In this document: in pieces, positions 1-8,847 of the stretch
How the letters are laid out: every line of letters begins with the position of its first letter
Position numbering within the stretch: position 1 is the stretch's first letter
Assembly (NCBI GenBank): GCA_945892985.1
Contig: CAMDDU010000079.1
Coordinates: 1-13,078 of the forward strand
DNA length: 13,078 nt
Direction: 5' to 3'
Source: CAITSH01 sp945892985
Lineage (GTDB): Bacteria > Pseudomonadota > Gammaproteobacteria > Burkholderiales > SG8-39
Notes under the pieces: generated by a model
The model's database searches: none
What the model saw: only the letters and a program-made list of their open reading frames with translations
Told to the model about the DNA's origin: nothing
Translations under genes and position numbers: made by a program

Positions 1-138
1 TTGCAGCGGCTCACCGAAGCCAAACTCCAATCGATTGAAGACCGCCTAAACCATCGACCTCGCAAGTGTCTTGGCTACCTGACCCCTCACGAGGTACTCT
101 TCGGGCTCAAGCCCATACCCATTGCGCTTCGAACTTAA
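1..138 (+). CDS. IS30-family transposase, C-terminal fragment (5' end outside window)
   Basis: An open frame from base 1 encodes 45 residues and ends at TAA 136-138. It carries the typical IS30 transposase C-terminus: an IEDRLNHRPRKCLGYLTPHE stretch (about residues 12-31), followed by a short tail ending IALRT. In this family that region is the end of the DDE catalytic core, and the glutamate in IED is plausibly the third catalytic acidic residue. The start lies to the left, so it cannot be told whether the element is intact. The stop is 47 bases from the stop of the convergent HOT gene. The family call rests on the RPRKCLGY-TP-E motif, which is highly characteristic. Confidence 0.88.
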   Translation: MQRLTEAKLQSIEDRLNHRPRKCLGYLTPHEVLFGLKPIPIALRT

Positions 139-146
139 ATTCGCAT
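121..146 (+). repeat. Probable right terminal inverted repeat of the IS30-family element
   Basis: In many IS30-family elements the terminal repeat overlaps the last codons of the transposase and reads roughly TTGCACTTCGAACTTGAATC. Here 122-141 reads TTGCGCTTCGAACTTAAATT, overlapping the codons for the ALRT tail and the stop. The match is to remembered family consensus. The left end is outside the window, so the exact boundary and target duplication cannot be fixed. Confidence 0.45.
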
Positions 147-185
147 ATCGACTGGAAAGCCGCGACTGGCGAGCCTTTCGGGCCA

Positions 186-1496
186 TCACCAGTAGTGCAT
201 TGCGCTGCGGTAAAGCGCAGATACGTCGCCCTCGCTAATGTCACGCGGCGCGTTGGTCATGAGCCGCTGCTGCGCCCAGGCGCCCTTGGTTAGCGCGGCC
301 ACATCGGACTCGTCATAGCCCACGCCGCCGACGCCGTTGGGGATGCCGGTGGCGCGCATCATCTTGATCAGTTGTTTGGCCGTGATCTCGCCGGCGTCCT
401 CGGGCGTGGCGTCGCGTACATCGGCACCGAGGCAGGCCGCGCCGTGGATGTGACGCTCCGGGCAGGCGCAGGCGGTGAAGCGGAACACCGCGGGCGCGTT
501 GACGATCACGCTCATGCCGTGCGGCACCATAGGCTCGTGCTGCGGATAGCCCTCGGGCCTGAAATCGTGCACCAGTCCGGCCACTGAATAAGCCATGCCG
601 TGGGGCACGTGCACGCCCGAATTGCCGAAGGCGATGCCGGCGAGGGTGGCGGCGTACATCATCCGGTCGCGCGCCTCGTGGTCTGCGGCGTCGTTGACGG
701 CACGCTCCAGGTATTGCCCCAGCAACTTGAGTGCCGCTTCACAGCCAAGGTCGCTCCACGGGTTGGCACCCTGGCTCATCGGTCGCAGCGCGGGCGTGCC
801 CGGTGCGGCGCGCTTTGTATAGGGCTTGGCGGTGTAGGACTCGAGCGCGTGCGACAACACATCAAAGCCGCTGGCGGCGACAACGTTCTTGGGCAGTGAG
901 TAGGTGGTGGCCGGGTCGATCAGCGCCAGCGAGGGTTTGAGGCGTTTGGAGGCGATGCCGGTTTTCACCTGCATCGACAGCAAATCAAAAATGCTGATGC
1001 CGGTGCATTCGGAACCCGTGCCGCAGGTGGTGGGGCAGGCGATGTGCGGCTTGAGCGCGCCTGGCACCGGCTTGCCCGCGCCGATGGGCGCGTTGACGTA
1101 ATCGAGAAACTCGGCCGGATAGGTGGCGTATAGATTGGCCGCCTTGCAGGTGTCGATGACCGAGCCCCCGCCCACCGAGACATAGCCGTCGAAGCGGCCT
1201 TCGCTGGCGAATCTGGCCGCGGCGAGAAAACTCTGGTCGCTTGGTTCGACCTTGACCTCGTCGTAGATCACCACGTCCATGCCCGCCTTCTCGAGCGCAT
1301 CGCGCACCTCGGTCACGCAGGACAGGCCGCGGAGCGTCTTGTCGGTGAACAAGGCGACGCGCGTCATGCCCAGGGCCCTGGCGTGCTCGCCGGCCTCTTT
1401 TAGCACGCCGTGGCCGAAGCTGATGCTGGCAACGTCGACAGAGAAGACCGACTCTCTGCCTTCGGTGGTGAGGTAATAGTTATGGCAACAGGACAT
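186..1496 (-). CDS. Hydroxyacid-oxoacid transhydrogenase (ADHFE1/HOT-like iron-containing alcohol dehydrogenase)
   Basis: Group III iron-dependent alcohol dehydrogenase of 436 aa that resembles the HOT (ADHFE1) branch along its whole length. HOT couples oxidation of 4-hydroxybutyrate to succinic semialdehyde with reduction of 2-oxoglutarate to D-2-hydroxyglutarate, using tightly bound NAD(H). Visible features are the nucleotide loop VGGGSVIDTCKAANLY (108-123), the HOT-like stretch FLDYVNAPIGAGKPV (130-144), PTTCGTGSECTG (155-166), and metal ligands D212 and H216 (GFDVLSHALESY), H299 (VPHGMAY) and H326 (VPHGMSV). The start at 1496 is chosen because AGGGGG lies about 8 bases upstream and homology begins there (CCHNYYLTTE). 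An in-frame ATG at 1517 is possible. It is divergent from the FAD/Fe-S dehydrogenase across 77 bases, which fits a shared hydroxyacid pathway. Substrates other than 4-hydroxybutyrate are possible. Confidence 0.9.
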   Translation of the reverse strand: MSCCHNYYLTTEGRESVFSVDVASISFGHGVLKEAGEHARALGMTRVALFTDKTLRGLSCVTEVRDALEKAGMDVVIYDEVKVEPSDQSFLAAARFASEGRFDGYVSVGGGSVIDTCKAANLYATYPAEFLDYVNAPIGAGKPVPGALKPHIACPTTCGTGSECTGISIFDLLSMQVKTGIASKRLKPSLALIDPATTYSLPKNVVAASGFDVLSHALESYTAKPYTKRAAPGTPALRPMSQGANPWSDLGCEAALKLLGQYLERAVNDAADHEARDRMMYAATLAGIAFGNSGVHVPHGMAYSVAGLVHDFRPEGYPQHEPMVPHGMSVIVNAPAVFRFTACACPERHIHGAACLGADVRDATPEDAGEITAKQLIKMMRATGIPNGVGGVGYDESDVAALTKGAWAQQRLMTNAPRDISEGDVSALYRSAMHYW

Positions 1497-1573
1497 GGAT
1501 TTCCCCCTTGCGGGCATGATAGCAGCAGGTGATTTGATACACTTCGGGCTCGCATCACTTCCCGTCCCAAGCC
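1497..1573. promoter_or_regulatory. Divergent intergenic region between HOT and FAD/Fe-S dehydrogenase
   Basis: These 77 bases separate two divergently read genes and must hold both start signals. The HOT ribosome site (AGGGGG on the minus strand, complement near 1503-1508) is clear. No Shine-Dalgarno is visible before the GTG at 1574. A loose GTGAT (1529-1533) / ATCAC (1554-1558) inverted pair frames about 20 bases and could be an operator, but the arms are only 5 bases. I could not assign convincing -35/-10 boxes on either strand. Confidence 0.45.
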
Positions 1574-4498
1574 GTGTCCGCCGTCCTCTCAGATCCGCCC
1601 GTATCCGCTGAAACTCTTGCCGCCGAACTGCGCGCCGCCATAACAGGCGAGGTGCGCTTTGACCGCGCCATGCGTGCGGTGTATTCGGCCGATGCCTCCA
1701 ACTACCGTCAGGTGCCAATAGGCGTGGTGTTGCCGCGCTCGGTTTCCGACATCGAGGCGGCCATGGCCATTTGCCGCAGGCACGATGTGCCCATACTCGC
1801 CCGCGGCGGCGGTACCTCGCAAAACGGCCAGAGCGTCAACGTCGCGGTGATCATCGACTGTTCCAAGTACCTCAATCATGTGCTCGCGGTTGATGCCGCG
1901 GCGCGCACCGCACTGGTCGAGCCGGGCACGGTCTGCGACAGCCTGCGTGATGCCGCGGAGGAGCACGAGCTTACCTTCGGCCCGGACCCGGCCACGCACA
2001 GCCGCTGCACCCTTGGCGGAATGATAGGCAACAATTCCTGCGGCGCGCATTCGGTCATGGCCGGCAAGACGGCGGAGAACATCGAAGCCCTCGAGGTGCT
2101 GACCTACGATGGCGCGCGCTTTTGGGTCGGTCCCACGGATGACGCCGAGTTCGGGCGTATCATCGCCGCCGGCGGCAGGCAGGCGGAGATCTACACCAAA
2201 CTCAAGGCATTGGCCGACAAGTACGGCGACCTGATCCGTACGCGCTTTCCCAAAATAAAACGCCGCGTGTCCGGCTACGGCCTCGATCAGCTGCTGCCCG
2301 AAAACGGTTTCAATATTGCGCGCGCGCTGGTGGGCACCGAAGGCACCTGCGCCTTCACGCTGCAGGCGAAAACGCGCCTGGTAAAAAGCCCGCAGCACCG
2401 CGTCATCCTGGTGCTGGGCTACCGTGACATCTATGTCGCCGGTGACGCCGTTCCCGAGATTTTGCCCTTCGGTCCCATCGCCACCGAGGGCCTGGATCTT
2501 GGCGTCATAGGCGGGCTCAAGGCCCGTGGACTCAAGCTCGATGACATCGCCATGCTGCCCAGGGGCGACGCCTGGATCATGGTCGAGTTCGGCGGTGACA
2601 GCGCCGGGGACGCGACACGCCAGGCGCAGGCACTCGTCGATCATTACAAGGGCAACGACGCGGTGTCGAGCTGGCTCATTGCCGGCAAGGATATGATGAA
2701 CCGCATCTGGACCATACGTGAGACCGGCGCGTCGGCAACGGCATTGGCCATAGACGGTGCACATCCGGATCCGGTTTGCGGCTGGGAGGATGCGGCGGTC
2801 GATCCGCTTCGCCTTGGCGACTATCTGCGCGACTTCCAGGCGCTGGTCGACCGCACCGGCTACACCACCTCGTTGTACGGGCATTTTGGTGACGGCTGCA
2901 TTCATGCCCGCATCAATTTTGATTTGCGCAGCCTCGATGGCGTAAAAATATGGCGCGGTTTTTTGCAGGCCGCCGCCGAACTGGTGGTGAAGTACGGCGG
3001 CTCGCTCTCGGGCGAGCATGGCGACGGCCAGGCCAAGGCCGAATTCCTGCCGGTGATGTACGGGGCCGAGTTGATGCAGGCGCTGCGCGAGTTCAAGGCA
3101 ATCTGGGACCCGCGCGGGAAAATGAATCCGGGCAAGGTCGTCGATCCGGTTGGTGGAAAAGTCCAGCGCGTTGACGAGAACCTGCGCCAGGGGCCTGACT
3201 ACAAACCGGTCACGCTGGCGACACGCATGAGCTTTCTGTCGCGCGAGGGCAACGGCTTCACGCGCGCGGTCGAGCGCTGCGTCGGCATGGGCAAGTGCCG
3301 CGCCGCCACAGGCGGCACCATGTGCCCGAGCTACCGTGTCACCGGCGAGGAGCGTTACTCGACGCGCGGCCGTTCACGCCTGCTGGCCGAAATGCTCCGC
3401 GGCGAAGTCATCACCGACCAGTGGCAAAGCGAGGAGGTGCGCGAGGCCCTCGACCTGTGCCTCGCCTGCAAGGGCTGCAAGAGCGACTGCCCCACGCACA
3501 CCGACATGGCCTCGTACAAGGCCGAGTTCCTGTCGCACTACCATGAGAGGCGGGCGCGGCCGCGGCAGGCCTATTTCATGGGCATGATCGGACAGTGGGC
3601 GCCGCTGGCGGGGCTCTTGCCAAGGCTGACGAATTTTTTCACGCAGACACCTGGCCTTGCTGCGCTGTCAAAGTGGATCGCCGGCGTGGCGCAGCAACGC
3701 AGCCTGCCCAAATTCGCCGGCAAATCCTTCCGCAGCGAAATCGCCTCACGCGCGCTCAAGCAGGGCGGCAGGCCGGTGATGCTGTGGGCCGACACCTTTA
3801 CCAACACGATGCACCCGCAAATCGGCGTGGCGGCGCTCGATGTGCTCGAGGCCGCCGGCTGTGCGGTGACGCTGCCGCAGGCGGGTCTGTGCTGCGGGCG
3901 CCCGCTCTACGACTTTGGCTTTCTCGACAAGGCGAAGGCGCAACTGGCGCAGATCCTCGACGCGCTCGCGCCGCAAATCGAGGCCGGCGTGCCGCTCGTC
4001 GGTCTTGAGCCCTCGTGCCTTGCTGTGTTCCGCGACGAGTTGCTGAAGTTGTTTCCCGACGACCCGCGCGCAAAAAAACTCGCCGCCAACACCTTTATGC
4101 TGGCTGAGTACCTCGAAAAAATCGCTTATGCGCCACCGCCGCTCAAGGGCAAGGCCTTGCTGCACGGTCACTGCCACCAGAAGGCGGTGATGGGCATGGG
4201 GGCAGAGGGCGCGTTACTGAAAAAAATGGGCCTTGATGTCGCCGCGCCCGACACCGGCTGCTGCGGCATGGCCGGCTCCTTCGGTTTTAATCCGGATTAT
4301 TACGAGCTATCGATCAAAGCGGCGGAGCAGGGCCTGTTCAAGGAAGTGCGCAAGGCCGGCGAGGACACCATGATCGTGGCCAATGGTTTTTCCTGCCGCG
4401 AGCAGGTCGGACAAGGTCTTGGACGACGACCGCTGCATATTGCCGAAGTGTTGCAACAGGCACTGAAGGCCGGCGCATCGGCAAAGCCCAATGGATAG
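1574..4498 (+). CDS. FAD-linked / 4Fe-4S D-2-hydroxyacid dehydrogenase (candidate D-2-hydroxyglutarate dehydrogenase, YdiJ-like)
   Basis: A 974-aa fusion of a GlcD/VAO-type FAD dehydrogenase with a GlpC/GlcF-type iron-sulfur half, the same architecture as E. coli YdiJ (about 1,018 aa). The FAD part has the loop ARGGGTSQNGQ (76-86), GGMIGNNSCGAHS (148-160), GHFGDGCIHARI (436-447) and the C-terminal NPGKVVDP. Cysteines C569, C575, C584 and C629, C632, C635, C639 form two 4Fe-4S sites. Two CCG domains follow, with C773-C774 (LCCGRPLYDFG), HGHCHQK and C896-C897 (TGCCGMAGSFGF). Such enzymes oxidise D-2-hydroxyacids and pass electrons to quinone. Next to HOT, D-2-hydroxyglutarate is the obvious candidate, but D-lactate or glycolate cannot be excluded. 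The GTG start is the only choice upstream of the FAD domain, because a stop lies in frame at 1535. No Shine-Dalgarno is visible. Confidence 0.88.
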   Translation: MSAVLSDPPVSAETLAAELRAAITGEVRFDRAMRAVYSADASNYRQVPIGVVLPRSVSDIEAAMAICRRHDVPILARGGGTSQNGQSVNVAVIIDCSKYLNHVLAVDAAARTALVEPGTVCDSLRDAAEEHELTFGPDPATHSRCTLGGMIGNNSCGAHSVMAGKTAENIEALEVLTYDGARFWVGPTDDAEFGRIIAAGGRQAEIYTKLKALADKYGDLIRTRFPKIKRRVSGYGLDQLLPENGFNIARALVGTEGTCAFTLQAKTRLVKSPQHRVILVLGYRDIYVAGDAVPEILPFGPIATEGLDLGVIGGLKARGLKLDDIAMLPRGDAWIMVEFGGDSAGDATRQAQALVDHYKGNDAVSSWLIAGKDMMNRIWTIRETGASATALAIDGAHPDPVCGWEDAAVDPLRLGDYLRDFQALVDRTGYTTSLYGHFGDGCIHARINFDLRSLDGVKIWRGFLQAAAELVVKYGGSLSGEHGDGQAKAEFLPVMYGAELMQALREFKAIWDPRGKMNPGKVVDPVGGKVQRVDENLRQGPDYKPVTLATRMSFLSREGNGFTRAVERCVGMGKCRAATGGTMCPSYRVTGEERYSTRGRSRLLAEMLRGEVITDQWQSEEVREALDLCLACKGCKSDCPTHTDMASYKAEFLSHYHERRARPRQAYFMGMIGQWAPLAGLLPRLTNFFTQTPGLAALSKWIAGVAQQRSLPKFAGKSFRSEIASRALKQGGRPVMLWADTFTNTMHPQIGVAALDVLEAAGCAVTLPQAGLCCGRPLYDFGFLDKAKAQLAQILDALAPQIEAGVPLVGLEPSCLAVFRDELLKLFPDDPRAKKLAANTFMLAEYLEKIAYAPPPLKGKALLHGHCHQKAVMGMGAEGALLKKMGLDVAAPDTGCCGMAGSFGFNPDYYELSIKAAEQGLFKEVRKAGEDTMIVANGFSCREQVGQGLGRRPLHIAEVLQQALKAGASAKPNG

Positions 4499-5270
4499 CG
4501 TTCTCGCACTGCCCTGGTGGGGCATTGCGTGGGTGGCCGCCGTGATGCTGCTGGCGGGCTTTGCGCACGGCGCCATTGGCTTTGGTTTTCCGCTGGTCGC
4601 CACGCCCATGCTTACGCTGGTGCTGGACCTCAAGACCACCATCTTGGTGTCGCTGGTGCCGACCATGGTGATGACGCTGATCAGCGCGTTTCGCGGCGGC
4701 ATGTTGCGCGAGAGCGTGGGGCGTTTCTGGTTCATGCCCATCATGCTGGTGATCGGATCCTACTTTGGCACACGCGTGCTGATCGGCGCCAACCCGGCAC
4801 ATTTCGTTCTGTTGCTGGCGGTTTGCCTGCTGGCCTTTCTCAATCTTGAACGGCTGGGGAAGCGCGAATACCGCAGCGTGAAAGACAATCCGCGCTTCTG
4901 GGGTGTGGCAACAGGGCTTGTCGCAGGGCTGTTCGAGGCCACGGCTAACGTCTCTGGTCCGCCGCTACTGATGTATTTCATCATGCTAGGTCTCTCGCCC
5001 TCGGCGCTGGTGCAACTGCTTAACTTCAGTTTCATTGGCGGCAAGGCGACGCAAATCATCACTTGGTCCGTTTCGGGCGGCATCGGCTTTGGCTTCTGGC
5101 TGTCCACGGTGCCATGGGCGCTGATGGCGGTGGTCACGCTGTTCATGGGCCAGCACGTGCGCAGCCGCCTTGATGCGAGCGCCTACATGGGCTGGTTGCG
5201 CAAATTCCTTTGGGCCATGGTCGTGTTGCTGCTGTTGCAATACGGCTGGGGCCAGTGGCAGGAGCCGTGA
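4491..5270 (+). CDS. TauE/SafE-family membrane anion exporter
   Basis: A 259-aa, highly hydrophobic protein of the TauE/SafE (sulfite exporter/DUF81) family. It has about eight membrane segments and the two-fold pattern of the family: GAIGFGFPLVATP (28-40) in the first half and GLFEATANVSGPPLL (146-160) in the second. Known members move sulfite, sulfoacetate and other small organic anions. The substrate cannot be read from sequence. The ATG lies inside the 3' end of the FAD/Fe-S dehydrogenase (8-base overlap) with no good Shine-Dalgarno, so translation is probably coupled. That tie suggests it transports a substrate or product of the neighbouring hydroxyacid enzymes, by inference only. Length and ends look complete. 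Confidence 0.88.
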   Translation: MDSVLALPWWGIAWVAAVMLLAGFAHGAIGFGFPLVATPMLTLVLDLKTTILVSLVPTMVMTLISAFRGGMLRESVGRFWFMPIMLVIGSYFGTRVLIGANPAHFVLLLAVCLLAFLNLERLGKREYRSVKDNPRFWGVATGLVAGLFEATANVSGPPLLMYFIMLGLSPSALVQLLNFSFIGGKATQIITWSVSGGIGFGFWLSTVPWALMAVVTLFMGQHVRSRLDASAYMGWLRKFLWAMVVLLLLQYGWGQWQEP

Positions 5271-5944
5271 CGCGCAGCGTGATCTGCGACATGGTCTGCG
5301 CCACCCTGCTGTGCACCTGCCTCCTGGGCGCGCCGGCCTTTGCCCAGAGCCCCGCCCAGCCCCTCGCACAAGCAGAGCATCCGGTGTTCGCCGCCGTGCA
5401 GCGCGGCGACATTCCGGCCCTGGCGCGCCTGCTCAGGGAAAGCCCGGACAAGCGGCTTGCCAATGCACGCAACGCCGAGGGCGATCCCTTGCTTTATGTT
5501 GCGGCGGAAAGAGGCAGCGTCGATCTGGTGGGCGTGGTGCTTGAGGCGGGCGCGGATGTGAACGGCCGCAGTGAAAACGGTGAAACCGCGCTGCACGCCG
5601 CGGGCATGCAAGGCAGCGCCGGGGTGGCGACACTGCTGCTGGAAAAAGGTGCCAATCCCGAACTGGCCAACCGCGACGGCGAGCGCGCGCTTTATTGGGC
5701 CGCCGCCACCGGCACGCTCGAAGTGGTCAAAGTGTTGCTCGACAAGGGGGTCGTGCTCAATGTGCAGGATGTTCGCGGCAACACCGCGCTGCACGGCGCC
5801 GCCGACGGCGGGCATGCCGCTGTGGTGAAGCTGCTGCTGGAAAAAAAGGCCAACGCGCTCATCCGCAACCGCGAAGGCCTGTTGCCGGCTGAGATCGCGC
5901 GTTCGCGCGAGCACAAGGACGTCGAGGCCTTGCTGCTGCAGTAG
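5267..5944 (+). CDS. Exported ankyrin-repeat protein
   Basis: A 225-aa protein from a GTG start that overlaps the stop of the TauE gene (GTGA), with AGGAG at 5260-5264. An ATG at 5291 is an alternative. The frame runs open further upstream, but only inside the TauE gene. The N-terminus is a signal peptide: TRS, a hydrophobic core (VCATLLCTCLLGA) and a likely cleavage site after AFA (24-26), so it is probably periplasmic. Ankyrin repeats follow at about 38-70, 71-103, 104-136, 137-169, 170-202 and a short cap to 225. GETALHAAGMQG, NTALHGAADGGH and VVKLLLEKKAN are typical. Ankyrin repeats bind protein partners and no enzymatic motif is present. Coupling to the transporter and dehydrogenase suggests an accessory role, but its function is unknown. 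Confidence 0.85.
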   Translation: MTRSVICDMVCATLLCTCLLGAPAFAQSPAQPLAQAEHPVFAAVQRGDIPALARLLRESPDKRLANARNAEGDPLLYVAAERGSVDLVGVVLEAGADVNGRSENGETALHAAGMQGSAGVATLLLEKGANPELANRDGERALYWAAATGTLEVVKVLLDKGVVLNVQDVRGNTALHGAADGGHAAVVKLLLEKKANALIRNREGLLPAEIARSREHKDVEALLLQ

Positions 5945-5957
5945 CAAGGCCTCGACG
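5920..5957. terminator. 15-bp perfect hairpin between convergent operons
   Basis: The arms CGTCGAGGCCTTGCT (5920-5934) and AGCAAGGCCTCGACG (5943-5957) are perfectly complementary around an 8-base loop. The left arm encodes the last residues of the ankyrin protein, and its stop codon (5942-5944) sits at the loop/right-arm junction. It lies 12 bases from the stop of the convergent molybdopterin-subunit gene, so it can serve both strands. No run of T follows on either side, so it may act as a bidirectional barrier or mRNA 3'-end stabiliser and not as a classical intrinsic terminator. Confidence 0.7.
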
Positions 5958-5968
5958 CCGGCGGGTGG

Positions 5969-8358
5969 CTAGCGCGCAGGCGAAGCGGTGCCGTTTTCCG
6001 AGGCCGCCATCGCTGCCCCGCTGCCCTGGTCTATCAGTTCGAGCAGCCGCACCGGCTTGATCGGCAGGTCGGCGATGCGCACTTTGAAAGGCTCGAGCGC
6101 GTTTTCCACCGCCGAGGCGATGGCCGAGCCGACGCAAACGATGCCGGCTTCGGCCGCGCCCTTGATGCCCAGTGGATTAATGGGCGAGGGCGTTTCGAGC
6201 CAGATTATTTCCAGGTGGGGCACGTCGCAGGCGGTGGGCAGCAGGTAGTCGGCGAAGGTGGTGGTGATGGGCTGGCCCTCGCTGTTGTAGCCGATCCATT
6301 CGAACAGCGCGTTGCCTATACCGTGGGCGATACTGCCGTGCACCTGGCCGGCGGCGATTTTCGGGTTGATCAGCTTGCCGCAGTCCTGCACGGCGACGTA
6401 ACGCTGGATCTCAACGCCGCCGGTGTCGATGTCGACTGCGACTTCGCAGACATGAAAGGCGTTGGCGTAAGCCATGGCGTCGATGCGGAACATGCTGGTC
6501 GCTTCCAGGCCCACTTCCACGTCGGGCGGGAAGGCGTAGCCGGGCAGGCCGCGCAATTGCGATGCGATCTTGCCCAGCGGGATGCCGGCCTCGTCGCTGT
6601 CTTTTTGGCACACCTCGCCGGCGCGGATTTCGAGGTCCGCCTCGGGCACGCCCAGCGCGTGCGCGCCGACCTTGATGGCGCGCGCCTTGACTTCGCGCGC
6701 GGCGAGCAGCGTTGAACTGCCGGCGGTGATGGCCTGGCGGCTGGCAAAGCCCCCCAGACCGTAGCCGACCTGGCCGGTGTCGCCGGCGACCACATCGACG
6801 CGATCCATGCTCACCCCCAGTTCGTCAGCGCAGATTTGCGCCAACGAGGTCTTGATGCCCTGGCCCATCTCAAGGGCGCCGGTGAACACCGACACGCGGC
6901 CGTTGGCCGAGACGCGCACGCGCGCCGACTCAAAGGGTCCGCGGCCCGTGCCCTTGACGGCCTGTGCGATGCCTATGCCGATGTATTTACCGCGCTTTCG
7001 CGCCTCAATCTGGCGCGCAGGAAAATCACCGTAGCCGGCGGCCGTCAGCGCCGTGGTCTGCGCCAGCAGGTAGTCGCCGCTGTCGTACACGATCGGCGTT
7101 CCCGCGCGGTTTTTCAGCGGCGTGATATAGGGCATCCTGTCGGCGGGAATCAGGTTGCGGCGGCGTATTTCGGTGCGATCAAGACCGAGCTCGCGTGCGG
7201 CGCAGTCCATCAGCCGCTCCATCGCGAAATTGCTCTGCGGATAACCGGCGCCGCGCACCGGGATCACCGGCACTTTGTTGGTCTGAGCCAGCACGACCTC
7301 GAGTTTGTAGTTGGGGATGATGTACGGCCCGGGCAGGGTGGTGCCGGCGTTATAGGGCACGTTGTAGCTGTGCGGCGCATAGGCGCCCTGGTCGTGCACC
7401 AGCCGGCCGCGCACGCCAAGAATATGCGCATCCGCATCGAGGGCGATTTCCAGCGACCAGAACTGGTCCCGTTCATGAATGGCTGCGATAAAATGTTCGC
7501 GCCTGTCCTCAACCCATTTCACAGGCTTGGCCAGCATCTTGGCCGCGGCGGCGATGGCAATCTCTTCCGGATAGACGAGGTATTTCGCGCCAAAGGCACC
7601 GCCGACATCGGGTGCGATGACGCGTACCTGGTTTTCTTCAAGGCGCAGCATGTGGGCGATGGTGTGAGACAACTCGTGCGACATCTGCGTCGAGGACCAT
7701 ACCGTCATCTCGGAAGTCGACGGGTCAAAGCGCGCCAGCACACCACGCCCCTCCATCGAACTGCCAAGGCCGCGGTGTATCGATAATTCCTGTTTGAACA
7801 CGTGTGCGGCGTTCTTGAATGCAGGCTCGCAGTCGCCGTAGCCAAAGTCCAGGGTCTTGTAGCGGTTGGTGTTGATCTCCAGGCGCGACATCGGTGTCTT
7901 CGGATCAAGCACCTCGCGCGCATCGACCACCGCCGGCAGTGGCGTGTAATCGACCAGTACCGCATCGACTGCATCCTCTGCGATGGCGCGGCTGCGCGCC
8001 ACCACCACGGCGAGGGCTTCACCGACGTGCACCGCCTCGTTGGGCGTCAGCACGTAATTCATCACATGGTCGGGTAGCTGCCCCTCGGGAAAACCAAGGG
8101 GCAGGCGCAGCGAGGCAAGGTGGGGCGCAAGGTCTTTTGCCGCGTAGACGGCGACCACGCCGTCCATGGTGCGCGCCGCGCTGGCGTCGATGCCATTGAT
8201 GGTGGCGTGGGCATAGGCGCTGCGCACAAAGGCGGCGTGCAGCGCGCCGGGCATGTCCACATCGTCAAGGTAACGGCCGTTGCCGGTGAGGAGGCGCGGG
8301 TCTTCCTGGCGGCTGACCGGCGACTGGAAATATTTCGTTTCGGGTTTTGCGTCGCGCT

Positions 8359-8362
<4 letters not shown>
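5969..8362 (-). CDS. Xanthine dehydrogenase/CoxL-family molybdopterin-binding subunit
   Basis: A 797-aa large catalytic subunit of an aerobic molybdenum hydroxylase. The N-terminal domain opens with SRQEDPRLLTGNGRYLDDV (17-35). Cofactor motifs include GGAFGAK (254-260), PVRGAGYPQ with R370, EMGQG (498-502) and KGAAEAG, whose E738 matches the catalytic glutamate of the family. The active-site loop is not the AYRCSFR of true CO dehydrogenase, so this enzyme hydroxylates an organic substrate, probably an N-heterocycle or aldehyde. The start at 8362 is supported by homology and by GGAAAAAAC upstream. ATG overlaps the stop of the 2Fe-2S gene (ATGA). It is the last gene of the six-gene operon. No XdhC-like maturation gene is in the window. 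The substrate is unknown. Confidence 0.9.

Positions 8363-8843
<481 letters not shown>

Positions 8844-8847
<4 letters not shown>

Noticed and set aside
139..185. Possible terminator between IS30 and HOT
   Set aside because: GAAAG/CTTTC arms are only 5 bases with a long loop and no T-tract, so it was too weak to list.
1497..1718. N-terminal extension of the HOT gene up to 1718
   Set aside because: The extra residues are Arg-rich, unlike any family member, and overlap the start of the divergent dehydrogenase; a good ribosome site precedes the ATG at 1496.
1589..3019. 476-codon open frame on the minus strand inside the FAD/Fe-S dehydrogenase
   Set aside because: It lies fully antisense to a gene with clear domains, shows no recognisable motif, and is of the kind expected in GC-rich coding DNA.
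5183..5947. 254-codon minus-strand frame opposite the ankyrin gene
   Set aside because: The repetitive appearance mirrors the ankyrin repeats on the other strand; no independent coding evidence.
6836..7786. 316-codon plus-strand open frame across the Mo-subunit gene
   Set aside because: Antisense to a well-supported gene, with no domain, signal or family resemblance; a composition shadow.
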